Source of the DNA: Candidatus Poribacteria bacterium WGA-3G
Lineage (GTDB): Bacteria > Poribacteria > WGA-4E > WGA-3G
Reading direction: 5' to 3'
Length of the DNA: 64,000 nt
Assembly: GCA_000406005.1 (NCBI GenBank)
Contig: ASZN01000001.1
Span: 62,001-126,000, forward strand
Each line of letters opens with the position of its first letter. Within the stretch, counting starts at the first letter, position 1. Positions 16,627 through 25,948 of the stretch are shown piece after piece. The translations under genes and the position numbers were made by a program. Under the pieces are notes generated by a model, which was not told the origin of the DNA, searched no databases, and saw nothing but the letters and a program-made list of their open reading frames with translations.

Positions 16627-17928
16627 ATGCGTTTAATCGAAGGGCTATCAATCGGGCTCTCAGCAATCAGGGCAAACAAAATGCGATCGCTGCTGACAAT
16701 GCTCGGGATTATCATCGGGGTCGCCGCTGTCCTCGCAATGATCGCTATCGGTGATGGTGCGAAGGTAATTGTACTACAAGACGCACAGAAATTAGGCGGT
16801 GCAAACCAGTTTACGATGTACCGCACGACATATAAACGAGAAGGCGGTCGATGGATCCGCATCCGTAGCAACGAATATTTGGAATACGAAGATGTCCTCG
16901 CGATTGAAGCCGAATGTCCATCCGTACGCGCCGTCACGCCTCGAATCCCGGAATGGAGAGGGTCGTTAATCCAGGCATCTGACGGTTCCGAAACCCGCGC
17001 AGGCTACAACGGCGTAGATGCCAACTACCCAGTCGCAATGGATTGGGATGTTCAAGAAGGACGTTTCATTACAGACGAAGATGTCGAAAACGCAACAAAA
17101 ATCTGTGTGCTCGGACAAGAGGTCGTCGCTGAACTGTTCGGTAACAAATCACCCATAGGACAGGAAATCAAAATAGGGAAAGGCGGGGATCGTTACGACC
17201 GATGGGGACGCAGAGACAATAAACGCTCTACGGAACGTTTCACCGTCGTCGGTACGCTGACACCGCGTGGGCGAAGCCTCCGGTTCGGTTGGAGTTATGA
17301 TAACCTCGTTTTTATACCGATCTCTACAGTTCAAGAACGGTTCACCGGCAACGATCACATTCAGGATATCGTCATCTACGCACATACCGTTGAGCAGGTA
17401 GCGAAGGCGATTGAGGAGGTAAAAACCGTTATCCGAAAACGCCATAAAGGTAATGACGACTTCGTCGGAATCTTTGAGATGCGTTCAGGTATGGCACAAT
17501 TAGAGAAAATCAGCAAAATGATCAAAATCGCCCTGGGGAGCATCGCAGGATTTTCGCTCCTCATCGGCGGCATCGGGATTATGAATATGATGCTCGTCGC
17601 TGTGAGTGAGCGGACACGAGAAATCGGACTCCGAAAAGCACTCGGGGCGAAACCGTTAGATATTATGGCGCAGTTCCTCATGGAAGCCATTATTATATGT
17701 AGTGTCGGGGGCGCGATCGGTATCGGGTTAGGTATGTTCGCTGGCGAGGGGATGGCAGTTCTCGCTGTCAAAATCGCCAAAATTGTCCCCGAATGGCCAG
17801 CTGTCATCTCGACACAATGGGTACTCATTTCAGTGTCGTTCTCGGCGATAATCGGTATCCTATTCGGATTATATCCGGCAGTAAAAGCGTCGGCACTCTC
17901 GCCAATTGAGGCACTCCGGACGGAATGA
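16627..17928 (+). CDS. MacB/FtsX-type ABC permease, paralog 2
   Basis: A 433-residue permease from the ATG at 16627, which follows a strong TTAGGAGG; an in-frame ATG at 16558 has no such site. The layout is the same as in paralog 1: N-terminal helix, periplasmic core (SNEYLEYEDVLAIEAECPSVRAVTPRIPEWRG), then three helices with SERTREIGLRKALGAKPLDIMAQFLMEA. Compared with paralog 1, the N-terminal and C-terminal parts are nearly unchanged and most differences are in the core domain, the part that contacts the adaptor. It ends 193 bp before paralog 3. Confidence 0.88.
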   Translation: MRLIEGLSIGLSAIRANKMRSLLTMLGIIIGVAAVLAMIAIGDGAKVIVLQDAQKLGGANQFTMYRTTYKREGGRWIRIRSNEYLEYEDVLAIEAECPSVRAVTPRIPEWRGSLIQASDGSETRAGYNGVDANYPVAMDWDVQEGRFITDEDVENATKICVLGQEVVAELFGNKSPIGQEIKIGKGGDRYDRWGRRDNKRSTERFTVVGTLTPRGRSLRFGWSYDNLVFIPISTVQERFTGNDHIQDIVIYAHTVEQVAKAIEEVKTVIRKRHKGNDDFVGIFEMRSGMAQLEKISKMIKIALGSIAGFSLLIGGIGIMNMMLVAVSERTREIGLRKALGAKPLDIMAQFLMEAIIICSVGGAIGIGLGMFAGEGMAVLAVKIAKIVPEWPAVISTQWVLISVSFSAIIGILFGLYPAVKASALSPIEALRTE

Positions 17929-18121
17929 CACATCCCAGTACAATACGAAAACACTAAACCCTTTTAACATAATCACGTCTAAAAAGACAGTTAGCTTCCC
18001 CAGAATTGAGGTACAGAATTCGTTTCTAATAAGAAAATTGTTGCAAAAAAACGCGAACTTATTTACGCTCTCTTTGTCTAAAAGTTAAGCATATAAATCT
18101 ACTTTTATTCGGAGGCGTGAA

Positions 18122-19423
18122 ATGCGTATATTTGAAGGGTTATCTGTCGGAATTGCTGCGATCCGTAGTAATAAAATGCGATCGCTGCTGACGATGCTCG
18201 GGATTATCATCGGGGTCGCAGCGGTCCTCGCAATGATCGCAATCGGGGACGGTGCAAAGGCGATTGTCTTACAAGATGCCCAGAAATTAGGCGGCGTGAA
18301 CCAGTTCACGATGTATCGAACCGGTCACAAGCGTGTAGGCAATCGGTGGGTATCGAACCGTAGCAACGAATACTTTGAATTTGAAGACGTATTGGCAATT
18401 GAGGCGGAATGTCCATCTGTGGAAGTTGTTGTGCCGCGAATCCCGGAATGGCGAGGCGTACTCGTCCAAGCCGGCGATGGATCCGAAGCACGGACAGGCT
18501 ATAACGGTGTAAACCACTCCTTCGCAGAAGCCATGGATTGGGACATTGAACAGGGACGGTTCATTTCCGAAGAAGATATTGAAAACGAAACAAAAGTCTG
18601 TGTGTTAGGTACAGTGGTCGCTACGACCTTATTCGGCAACGCTTCACCGATAGGGAAAGAAATTAAAATTGGTAGAGGCGGCGACCGGTTTGACCGGTGG
18701 GGTAGAAAGGATCAGACGCGTATGACCGAGCGGTTTATGGTCGTCGGAACGATGGCTCCCCGCGGGCGAAGTTTACGGTTCGGATGGGACTTAGATGATA
18801 TGGTCTTCATGCCACTCACAACAACACAGAAACGGTTCACGGGTAACGATCAAATAGTAATGCTTTCCGTTCACGCCAACACGGTTGAAGAAGTACCACA
18901 AGCGATTGAAGAAGTGAAAGCCGTTATTCGGAAACGGCATAAAAATCAGGACGATTTCTTTATGCTCAGGGATATGCGCGAAGGCATGGCGCAATTGGAG
19001 AAGATCGGTAACGTGATAAAAATCGCACTCGGGAGTATCGCAGGGTTCTCGCTCCTCGTCGGCGGTATCGGCATTATGAACATGATGTTGGTCGCTGTAA
19101 CAGAACGGACACGCGAGATCGGACTCCGAAAAGCCGTCGGTGCAAAACGTATGGACATTTTGATACAGTTCTTAATAGAAGCCGTTGCGATGTGCGCCGT
19201 TGGCGGCGTAATCGGCATCGGGGTCGGGATGCTCGCTGGCGAAGGGATGGCACTCCTCGCTGTCAAAATCGTCCAAATTGTCCCTGAATGGCCCTCAGTT
19301 ATTTCAACACAATGGATACTCATTTCGGTGTCATTTTCAGCCATCATCGGTATCTCTTTCGGACTGTATCCTGCGATAAAAGCGTCAGCACTCTCACCGA
19401 TCGAGGCACTACGTACCGATTAG
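18122..19423 (+). CDS. MacB/FtsX-type ABC permease, paralog 3
   Basis: A 433-residue permease with CGGAGG before the ATG. It is closest to paralog 2 (shared VLQDAQKLGG and the GRGGDR-x-DRWGRK loop in the core domain) and carries the FtsX signature TERTREIGLRKAVGAKRMDILIQFLIEA. The stop is only 12 bp before the next permease, whose GGAGG starts inside the stop region, so these two are surely co-transcribed. As with its neighbours no ATPase is fused. Confidence 0.88.
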   Translation: MRIFEGLSVGIAAIRSNKMRSLLTMLGIIIGVAAVLAMIAIGDGAKAIVLQDAQKLGGVNQFTMYRTGHKRVGNRWVSNRSNEYFEFEDVLAIEAECPSVEVVVPRIPEWRGVLVQAGDGSEARTGYNGVNHSFAEAMDWDIEQGRFISEEDIENETKVCVLGTVVATTLFGNASPIGKEIKIGRGGDRFDRWGRKDQTRMTERFMVVGTMAPRGRSLRFGWDLDDMVFMPLTTTQKRFTGNDQIVMLSVHANTVEEVPQAIEEVKAVIRKRHKNQDDFFMLRDMREGMAQLEKIGNVIKIALGSIAGFSLLVGGIGIMNMMLVAVTERTREIGLRKAVGAKRMDILIQFLIEAVAMCAVGGVIGIGVGMLAGEGMALLAVKIVQIVPEWPSVISTQWILISVSFSAIIGISFGLYPAIKASALSPIEALRTD

Positions 19424-19435
19424 GAGGCACAGTAA

Positions 19436-20752
19436 ATGAATCTATTCGAATGTATCATTTTAGGCATTTCCAGCTTGCGAAGTAACCCGCTCCGCTCCGC
19501 GTTGACGATCTTAGGGATTATTGTCGGTGTCGGCTCGGTTGTGAGTATGGTATCCGTCGGAGACGGATCAAGTGCCATGGTTCTCCGTGAAATTGAACGA
19601 ACCGGCGGCACGAAAATTATTGAAGTCTATAAAGACGATTGGGACAAACAGTCTGGAACGCTGAGCCGCGCGGCCGGCGAGGCTGTACGCGGTAAAGGGC
19701 GCTGGCAAAGAAACCGCGCCGAAGACTTGGAAACCGAAGATGCCTTTGAAATCCTGAAGCATGCACGCGGTGTCGTCGATGTTGTCGCTGAAGACGATAT
19801 GAGCGGATGGAACGTAAACTATAAAGGCCGATCAAAGGAATCCCGTATCGTCGCGTCAACCGCTGGATACGATCGGTCTCATAACTGGTACCCCTCAAGC
19901 GGCAGATTCTTTTCCGCTGAAGAGGTAGAAGCCGCGAGTAGCGTCGCTGTCATCGGCTCAAAAATTGCCGAAGAGGTTTTCATTGATGAAGACCCTGTTG
20001 GAAAAGAGATTAAAGCCTCGCGTCAGTCCTACCGGTACGGAAGGAGTGGACTCTATGAGGTACGCCTCAAAGTCATCGGTGTCATGGAAGAGAAAGGCGA
20101 CGCAATGGATACCTCCGGATGGGACGATCGGTTCATCATTCCGATAACAACACTCCAACAGCGTTTTAAAGGCCGTCAAGATGTCGAACGCATCCGCGTT
20201 GAAGCCGTTGATGTTGATACCATTCCGTTAGCGATAGCGGACACCAAAACCGTATTAGGGAGACAGCACAACAACACAGGTGAAGAATATAACTATTGGA
20301 CAGCGACAGAGGAATTAGCAACCGCGAATAAGGTCGGCTTAGTCATGAAAGCGTTGATGGGTGGCATCGCCGCCATCGCGCTCATGGTTGCTGGCATCGG
20401 GGTGATGAACATCATGCTTGTCTCTGTTACGGACCGGACGCGTGAGATCGGATTACGGAAAGCACTCGGGGCAACACGAAACGATATTTTAACCCAATTT
20501 TTGATTGAAGCATCCGTGCTGACACTTGGGGGTGGGATTCTCGGTGCAATCTTAGGTATCTTTATGGGGCAGGGAACCGCCGCGCTCATCTCCAGGTTCG
20601 TCTGGGAAGGGAGCAACTGGCCCTCGGTCATTTCGTTTGGTACCATGGTTATTGCATTACTCGTTTCCGTAGCAATCGGTGTCTTCTTCGGATTGTATCC
20701 GGCGAATAAGGCATCGAAACTCACACCCGTTGAGGCACTCCGGTCCGATTAG
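19436..20752 (+). CDS. MacB/FtsX-type ABC permease, divergent member
   Basis: A 438-residue permease of the same family but clearly older than the triplet: the N-terminal helix reads LRSALTILGIIVGVGSVVSMVSVGDGSSAMV, the core domain is unlike the other three (KSGTLSRAAGEAVRGKGRWQRN region), and only the FtsX signature TDRTREIGLRKALGATRNDILTQFLIEA and the last three helices stay close. MacB systems work as dimers, so this protein may pair with paralog 3 as a heterodimer. It lies directly before the adaptor gene. Confidence 0.88.
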   Translation: MNLFECIILGISSLRSNPLRSALTILGIIVGVGSVVSMVSVGDGSSAMVLREIERTGGTKIIEVYKDDWDKQSGTLSRAAGEAVRGKGRWQRNRAEDLETEDAFEILKHARGVVDVVAEDDMSGWNVNYKGRSKESRIVASTAGYDRSHNWYPSSGRFFSAEEVEAASSVAVIGSKIAEEVFIDEDPVGKEIKASRQSYRYGRSGLYEVRLKVIGVMEEKGDAMDTSGWDDRFIIPITTLQQRFKGRQDVERIRVEAVDVDTIPLAIADTKTVLGRQHNNTGEEYNYWTATEELATANKVGLVMKALMGGIAAIALMVAGIGVMNIMLVSVTDRTREIGLRKALGATRNDILTQFLIEASVLTLGGGILGAILGIFMGQGTAALISRFVWEGSNWPSVISFGTMVIALLVSVAIGVFFGLYPANKASKLTPVEALRSD

Positions 20753-20766
20753 TACATTTGCAAATA

Positions 20767-20853
20767 GAGTTATCAGTTGTCAGTTGTCAGTTAAAGAGAA
20801 TTCGCTTACTGAAACCCTTTTTACTGACAACCGATGACCGACAACTGATAACC
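20767..20853. repeat. CAGTTGTCAG-type inverted repeat
   Basis: GTTATCAGTTGTCAGTTGTC at the left and its inverted counterpart CCGACAACTGATAACC at the right enclose about 50 bp. The same words occur at 22766-22942 and, weaker, at 12015-12114. It sits between the last permease and the adaptor gene and could fold in RNA as a long hairpin. Confidence 0.6.
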
Positions 20854-20873
20854 AATACATAGGAGGATTAGCC

Positions 20874-22760
20874 TTGAAAAATCTAATTATTACTGCTGCC
20901 GTTATTATAGTCCTTATCGGTGCAATCGGTTGGGTTGTGCTCGGACGCGGCAAAAACGGGCCAGACCCGTCTCTGGCGAAGAAAGTTGAGGTTATCGAAC
21001 GCGGCGATTTCCAAATGCGGATTAGTGCCACAGGGAACTTGGAACCGCTTATTGACGTGGAAGTCAAATCCAACGTTGAAGGTGAAATCGTTAATCTTCA
21101 CGTTAAAAATGGTGATTTCGTCGAAGAAGGCCAAGTACTCATAGAACTCGATCCTGAACTCTATCAGGAAGAAAAAAAGCAGGCGGAAGCGGATGTCCGA
21201 GCCGCGAAAGCACAGCTCAAACAGGCGGATCTGAACATCTTACTCAAAAAGGAGCGCCTCCAAAGCCAGTTGACTCAGTCAGAATCCGACTTTAAAATCG
21301 CTCAGGCGAATTTTGAGACGACACAAGCCGCAACCATAACACAAATCAATCAAGCAGAAACAGACATTCTGACCGCGAAAAACTCACTCGACCAAGATAA
21401 CATCGCTTTGGAACAGGCTCGAATCGCGCTTGATCAAGCAAATATTACACTGTCTGAACAGGAGACATCGCTGAGTTCAGCCAAGATTTCGTTGGACAAC
21501 GCGAAATCGGAACTCGATCGCAACACCGAACTTTATAAAAAGGAATTGGTTTCCAAAAAAGCGTTGGAAGACGCACAGGCTCAGCATATAAACGCTCAAG
21601 TCCAATATGAAAACGCCCAAAAACGGGTAGAATCACAGAAACAAACAATCCTTTCGCAGGAAAGGACCATTGAGGTCCGTGAAAGTTCCATCGCCTCACG
21701 CGAGCTAACATTGGAAAACCAGAAGGATAACCTCGAAGACCTGAAAAGGATGCGGTCAAATGCAGAAGAAGAAGCACGACTCCGCGTCGAAAATTCTAAA
21801 ACCCGTTTAGACGAATTGAATCTCACACTTGAGAACGAAAAATCCTTGACCGAACAATCCAGAGTGAGTGCTGATGCAAACCGACTCCGACGCGAGAGTA
21901 CGCTAAAGAACCAAGCGGAACGACTCGAGTGGACGACAATTAAAGCCCCCATGTCGGGGCTTGTCACACTTCTCGAACTTGAAGTCGGTGAAATTGTGAC
22001 TTCCGGACGTTCCGCATTCTCGCAAAGTCCGCCGCTCATGACCATCGTTGACCCCTCCAAAATGGTCGTTAAGACCTTCATCAACGAAGTCGATATGGAA
22101 CGGTTGAAAAACGGACAGAAAGCGGAAATCAAAGTTGATGCCTATCAGAGCAAAATATATGAAGGCAGAGTCTATGAAATCTCGCCGAGTGGGCAGCAAC
22201 AGGATAATATCATCTCCTTTGAGGTCATGATAGAAGTACTCGGATCGCCGCAGGAACTCAGACCCGGAATGAGTACGGATGTTGACATCATCACCTACGA
22301 GGAGCAGAATGTGCTCATGGCACCCATCGACGCTGTTGTCAGCAAAAAGAGCGTGACCGTCAACGCACAAGTCGGTAATACCTCTCCTTTCAAAGCGAAT
22401 CAACCGATTGCGATGCAAACAATCAGCGAGAAAACTTTCAACGGCACGGTTGAAAGTGTTGGAAGCGGCAGTGTCACCTTGAATTTAGATAGCAGTCAGC
22501 GCGGGATTACACCGGGACCCGCGACGGTATCGCTCCTTGTGAAAGGCAAAAAGGAAGCCGATGGTGTCCGCGCACAGGTAAGTATCTCAAGCGGGAAACA
22601 CATCATGTTAGATGATGGAAGTCTTACAGGTGCAAGAACGCCTGTTGAAACCGGTATGCAAAACGAGACGAAAGTGGTTATCAAAAGCGGCGTAACCGAA
22701 GGCGATCGGGTTATTCTGCAAAAACGCAAACCACCACAGCAAGGCGGTTGGGGACGATAG
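20874..22760 (+). CDS. HlyD/MacA-type periplasmic adaptor (membrane fusion protein)
   Basis: A 628-residue adaptor with a TTG start behind AGGAGG. The N-terminal helix (about 1-22) anchors it in the inner membrane. A split lipoyl-type domain follows (SNVEGEIVNLHVKNGDFVEEGQVLIELD, and later IKAPMSGLVTLLELEVGEIV). Between the two halves there is an unusually long coiled-coil hairpin (about residues 95-345) rich in Glu, Gln, Lys and Ala; MacA hairpins are much shorter. The C-terminal part is the beta-barrel and membrane-proximal domain. It would link the MacB-like permeases to an outer-membrane channel or reach across the periplasm. No TolC-like gene and no ATPase are adjacent. Confidence 0.85.
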   Translation: MKNLIITAAVIIVLIGAIGWVVLGRGKNGPDPSLAKKVEVIERGDFQMRISATGNLEPLIDVEVKSNVEGEIVNLHVKNGDFVEEGQVLIELDPELYQEEKKQAEADVRAAKAQLKQADLNILLKKERLQSQLTQSESDFKIAQANFETTQAATITQINQAETDILTAKNSLDQDNIALEQARIALDQANITLSEQETSLSSAKISLDNAKSELDRNTELYKKELVSKKALEDAQAQHINAQVQYENAQKRVESQKQTILSQERTIEVRESSIASRELTLENQKDNLEDLKRMRSNAEEEARLRVENSKTRLDELNLTLENEKSLTEQSRVSADANRLRRESTLKNQAERLEWTTIKAPMSGLVTLLELEVGEIVTSGRSAFSQSPPLMTIVDPSKMVVKTFINEVDMERLKNGQKAEIKVDAYQSKIYEGRVYEISPSGQQQDNIISFEVMIEVLGSPQELRPGMSTDVDIITYEEQNVLMAPIDAVVSKKSVTVNAQVGNTSPFKANQPIAMQTISEKTFNGTVESVGSGSVTLNLDSSQRGITPGPATVSLLVKGKKEADGVRAQVSISSGKHIMLDDGSLTGARTPVETGMQNETKVVIKSGVTEGDRVILQKRKPPQQGGWGR

Positions 22761-22765
22761 AGGAA

Positions 22766-22942
22766 ATGGTTGTCAGTATTCAGTTCGGTTTTTCTGCGAA
22801 AAACCTTTCAGTTTTAAGAGTTATCAGTTAACAGTACTCAGTACGCAGTTAAAGAGGGTTTCGGCAATTCCAACGACTCTTGTAACTGACAACTGACAAC
22901 TGAAAGGAAACGTACTCGTTCCCGTACTGACAACTAATCCTC
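22766..22942. repeat. CAGTTGTCAG-type inverted repeat with nested hairpin
   Basis: The left part carries GTTGTCAGTATTCAG and GTTATCAGTTAACAG; the right part carries AACTGACAACTGACAACTG, the inverted form. Inside the left part is a separate CGGTTTTTCTGCGAAAAACC hairpin. The element fills the space between the adaptor gene and the convergent hydrolase gene. Confidence 0.55.
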
Positions 22943-22951
22943 TGACAACTC

Positions 22952-23752
22952 CTAAAACTCAATAATCTGACCATCATAAGCAAGGTAGGCGTTGTCAGGG
23001 AGTTCAATGTCCATCTCTTTACACTGATCCGGGAAATAGCGGTGGTCTAATCGGTGCATAATGTGTGTAAAATAGGTCTCTCGCGGTTTCAGCGCATCGC
23101 TAATCTCCAACGCTTCACCCACCGAAAGATGTGTCGGATGTCTCGGATTAAAACTCAGCGCATCAATTACGAGCACCTCTATCCCGTTTAGCAGGTCCTG
23201 CGATGCCTTCGGCAGGCGTTTCACGTCCGGTAGATACCCGAAGTTATCAATCCGATAGCCGAAAGTGTCAACATTCCCGTGTTCCACCGGAATCGACAGA
23301 ATATCGAAGCCGTGCAGTTTCAACCGCTCTTTTTCCTCAACCACGTTCGGCAGCAAATGACCGACACCACCACCTTGGAACGTCTCCTTTGTAAACATAT
23401 AGTAGAAGTTGCGCTGCAAGGTGTTTATTGTCTGCTCGGGACCATAGATCGGCATATCCATCTGCTGTTTCCGGCACGGCATGACAATGTCGTTTGTACC
23501 ACTAATGTGATCGGCATGCGGGTGTGTGAAGATGACGGCATCTATCCGATCAATCCGGTTCCGGACAATCTGATCCATGAAATTGGGACCCAGATCGAAT
23601 TGAAGGTGTTTGTCGTCTTTCTCAATATGGATTGATGAACGGGTCCGATAGTTTTTAGAGTTAACGTCTCGTGCGTCTTCGCAGGTCTCACAGTCACATT
23701 TATACTCAGGAACGCCTGTTGAGGTGCCTGAACCTAAGATCGTAATCTTCAT
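22952..23752 (-). CDS. metallo-beta-lactamase-fold hydrolase, PhnP/RNase Z-like
   Basis: A 266-residue cytoplasmic metal-dependent hydrolase. The ATG at 23752 follows AAGGA; a TTG directly before it is also possible. It opens with ITILGSGTSTGVP, as in PhnP-like phosphodiesterases, and has the metal-binding motif THPHADHISG (HxHxDH) plus later His residues (VEHGNVDTFGY and THIMHRLDH). Four Cys near the start (KCDCETC) match the zinc site of PhnP. PhnP cleaves cyclic phosphodiesters; no phosphonate genes are nearby, so the substrate is open. Confidence 0.85.
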   Translation of the reverse strand: MKITILGSGTSTGVPEYKCDCETCEDARDVNSKNYRTRSSIHIEKDDKHLQFDLGPNFMDQIVRNRIDRIDAVIFTHPHADHISGTNDIVMPCRKQQMDMPIYGPEQTINTLQRNFYYMFTKETFQGGGVGHLLPNVVEEKERLKLHGFDILSIPVEHGNVDTFGYRIDNFGYLPDVKRLPKASQDLLNGIEVLVIDALSFNPRHPTHLSVGEALEISDALKPRETYFTHIMHRLDHRYFPDQCKEMDIELPDNAYLAYDGQIIEF

Positions 23753-23790
23753 CAAAAAACATCCTTTTCCTCTATGGGTATCAATCTTCT

Positions 23791-24564
23791 ATGAAAACGG
23801 TTATGGATAAACTTACACCCCAAGAATGCATTACGTTGGCTGATGTCATCACTGACACACCGATGACCGTTATCTCTGCTGCGCGTCTAAAGCAGGGAAT
23901 GTGCGACGCTTATGTCACTGGCACACTGCCGGATGTCGCCGCCTCGCTCGTCTTCGATGCATATTGCCCAGACGAGCCGTGCGGTTTCGGCACCGATGCC
24001 GACGCATTGTGGCAACTGCTAAAAGCCACCGACGGTTGGAGTTGTATTAATGTTGACACGGCATGCGCCGAACCGCTGGGGGCACTTATTGAAGCAGACA
24101 CCGGTATATCCGTCCGTTATTACGGTGATGTCTGCCACGCCCTCTTAGCACCTGTTCACCGCTATACGAACGAGACGGTTCGACTTCTGACCATAGAAGA
24201 TGTCGAACGTCTCGCACAAGCACCGACAGAAGTTCAAGGCAACGGTTACAAAACACACGCGGCGATGGTTACAGAAGGCATCGCTGCTGGTGCCGTTATA
24301 GACGACAACATTGTCGCCATCGCACACACCTATGCGGAAACAGACCTACACGCCGACATCGGGGTCTCTACGGTAGAGAGATGGCGTGAAAAAGGATTCG
24401 CGACTGCCGCTGCATCGCTCGTCGCCGAAGGAATTCAGGCGAAAGGCAAAGTGCCAGCCTGGAGCTGCGGCGAAGACAACATCGCATCACTTAGCGTCGC
24501 AAAGAAATTGGGATTCACTGAAGTCGGTCGCCGCACTTATGTCATCCCCATTTCGCCAGAATAG
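23791..24564 (+). CDS. GNAT family N-acetyltransferase
   Basis: A 257-residue protein, divergent from the hydrolase with a 38-bp gap. The C-terminal half (about 140-255) is the GNAT fold: DIGVSTVERWREKGFATAAASLVAEGIQAKG corresponds to the acetyl-CoA pyrophosphate loop (R/Q-x-x-G-x-A form), followed by PAWSCGEDNIASLSVAKKLGFTEVGRRTYV, the usual end of the fold. The N-terminal half is of the GNAT-accessory type found in longer members. The acceptor cannot be predicted. Confidence 0.82.
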   Translation: MKTVMDKLTPQECITLADVITDTPMTVISAARLKQGMCDAYVTGTLPDVAASLVFDAYCPDEPCGFGTDADALWQLLKATDGWSCINVDTACAEPLGALIEADTGISVRYYGDVCHALLAPVHRYTNETVRLLTIEDVERLAQAPTEVQGNGYKTHAAMVTEGIAAGAVIDDNIVAIAHTYAETDLHADIGVSTVERWREKGFATAAASLVAEGIQAKGKVPAWSCGEDNIASLSVAKKLGFTEVGRRTYVIPISPE

Positions 24565-24572
24565 AATCTCCA

Positions 24573-25832
24573 TTATCCGAGAGCGTTGTCCACCTTGTTG
24601 ATTGCGGCTGCCATTAGCCGTGCGTGCTCTTCCTGCATATTCACATTGAAACCGAATCGGAGGGCGCGCCCTAAGATAGATAACGTCTGCGGACACATAT
24701 CCGGCGAATATTCAACATCGCCTTTGTAGCGAGGGTCTTCCCAAGGATACCCTGATGCATCAGGTGAATGCTTAAACAGTATAGAATCCCAATAGGTATA
24801 GATATGTCGGTCGGGGAAGCCTTCATTATAGGCAGTCCCGGCGTTGAGTCCTTCGCTTCTGAGTGCATCGGCGTATTTCTTGGCGAGATCCACATCACGT
24901 ACGATAATCGCTGCACTGATTCCGCACTCACCAATTGGGTCATCTACATGTTGTCGGATATATCCCTTCGGATCGTCGGCGAGTTCCGCGGTGAACGCTT
25001 TTTTGAGTTGGCGCGTGTGGGCCAAAATACGCTGTAATTTCGAGAGCTGCACCCGTGCAATTGTCCCCAAAATTTCGCTCGTACGGTAGCACTGCCGTGA
25101 GAACGGTTTGTTCTGCCATTCAGAATCGCTCATCCACATCGGCAGGCCGGGTTCCGCCGCAAACGCCGCGCGTTCATAGGTATCGTAGTCGTCGGTAAAA
25201 ACAAGTCCACCTTCGCCACAAGAGATGACCTTGTAGTAATTGAGACTCCATGCCCCCGCATCGCCCCACGTACCGGCGTACTTACCTTTGTACTGACCAC
25301 CGACACACTGACAACAATCTTCTACAACCTTGAGATTGTGTTTTCGCGCGAGTTCAACAATTGACTCAAGTCGGCACGGTACGCCTTGCATGTGTACCGG
25401 TAGAATGGCTTTGGTATGCGGTGTAATTTTTCGCTCGACATCGGCGGGATCTAAACCGAGTGAGTCGTCGATTTCTGCGATCACCGGAATCGCACCGGCA
25501 CCAACAATAGCGGCAGCGGTCGCAATAAAGGTATACCCCGGTAAAATGACCTCATCACCCGGTCCGATACCGAGCCCAGTGAGCGCACAGATAATTGCCG
25601 AGGTGCCTGAGTTCACCATCAAGGCGTGTTTAACACCGAGGTGCGCCGCTGCTTCGTTCTCAAAATTGCCTACATTTGAATCCTCAACGAAACGAAAGAG
25701 TTTGCCACTGCGCAAGACCTCGGTTACGGCATCAATCTCACGTTGATCTATCATACTCGGTCCGTGCATCCCGCTGGGGATGGGTTCGGTGATAACAGGC
25801 GTTCCACCATCTATTGCTAAACGTGCTGCCAT
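24573..25832 (-). CDS. DegT/DnrJ/EryC1/StrS family PLP-dependent aminotransferase
   Basis: About 419 residues from the ATG at 25832 (GGAGG just before it); an upstream in-frame start at 25853 is less likely. The enzyme transfers an amino group to a keto sugar or similar substrate in the cytoplasm. Visible blocks: VNSGTSAIICAL and PGDEVILPGYTFIATAAAI (cofactor phosphate pocket), VVEDCCQCVGGQYKGKYAGTWGDAGAWSL, and the PLP lysine in YYKVISCGEGG (K201). AHQ-like family blocks are preserved, so it should be active. It is not surrounded by sugar-nucleotide genes. It ends nine bases from the convergent GNAT gene. Confidence 0.88.
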   Translation of the reverse strand: MAARLAIDGGTPVITEPIPSGMHGPSMIDQREIDAVTEVLRSGKLFRFVEDSNVGNFENEAAAHLGVKHALMVNSGTSAIICALTGLGIGPGDEVILPGYTFIATAAAIVGAGAIPVIAEIDDSLGLDPADVERKITPHTKAILPVHMQGVPCRLESIVELARKHNLKVVEDCCQCVGGQYKGKYAGTWGDAGAWSLNYYKVISCGEGGLVFTDDYDTYERAAFAAEPGLPMWMSDSEWQNKPFSRQCYRTSEILGTIARVQLSKLQRILAHTRQLKKAFTAELADDPKGYIRQHVDDPIGECGISAAIIVRDVDLAKKYADALRSEGLNAGTAYNEGFPDRHIYTYWDSILFKHSPDASGYPWEDPRYKGDVEYSPDMCPQTLSILGRALRFGFNVNMQEEHARLMAAAINKVDNALG

Positions 25833-25948
25833 CTTTGTCCTCCAGAAAATCATAAGACGTACTTCGGAAACCTAACGAAAAAGACACGAAATATGGTGAT
25901 ACTTTATCAGATGCTCCCCTTTTTGTCAACGGCGTTTCTCTATTCCAA

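Noticed and set aside
17376..17954. A 192-codon minus-strand frame opposite MacB paralog 2
   Set aside because: Similar mirror frames occur opposite paralogs 1 and 3; they arise from the codon pattern of the real genes.
21596..22132. A 178-codon minus-strand frame opposite the adaptor gene
   Set aside because: It is rich in Ser, Phe and Arg as expected from the reverse of a coiled-coil gene; it has no start site and no domain.
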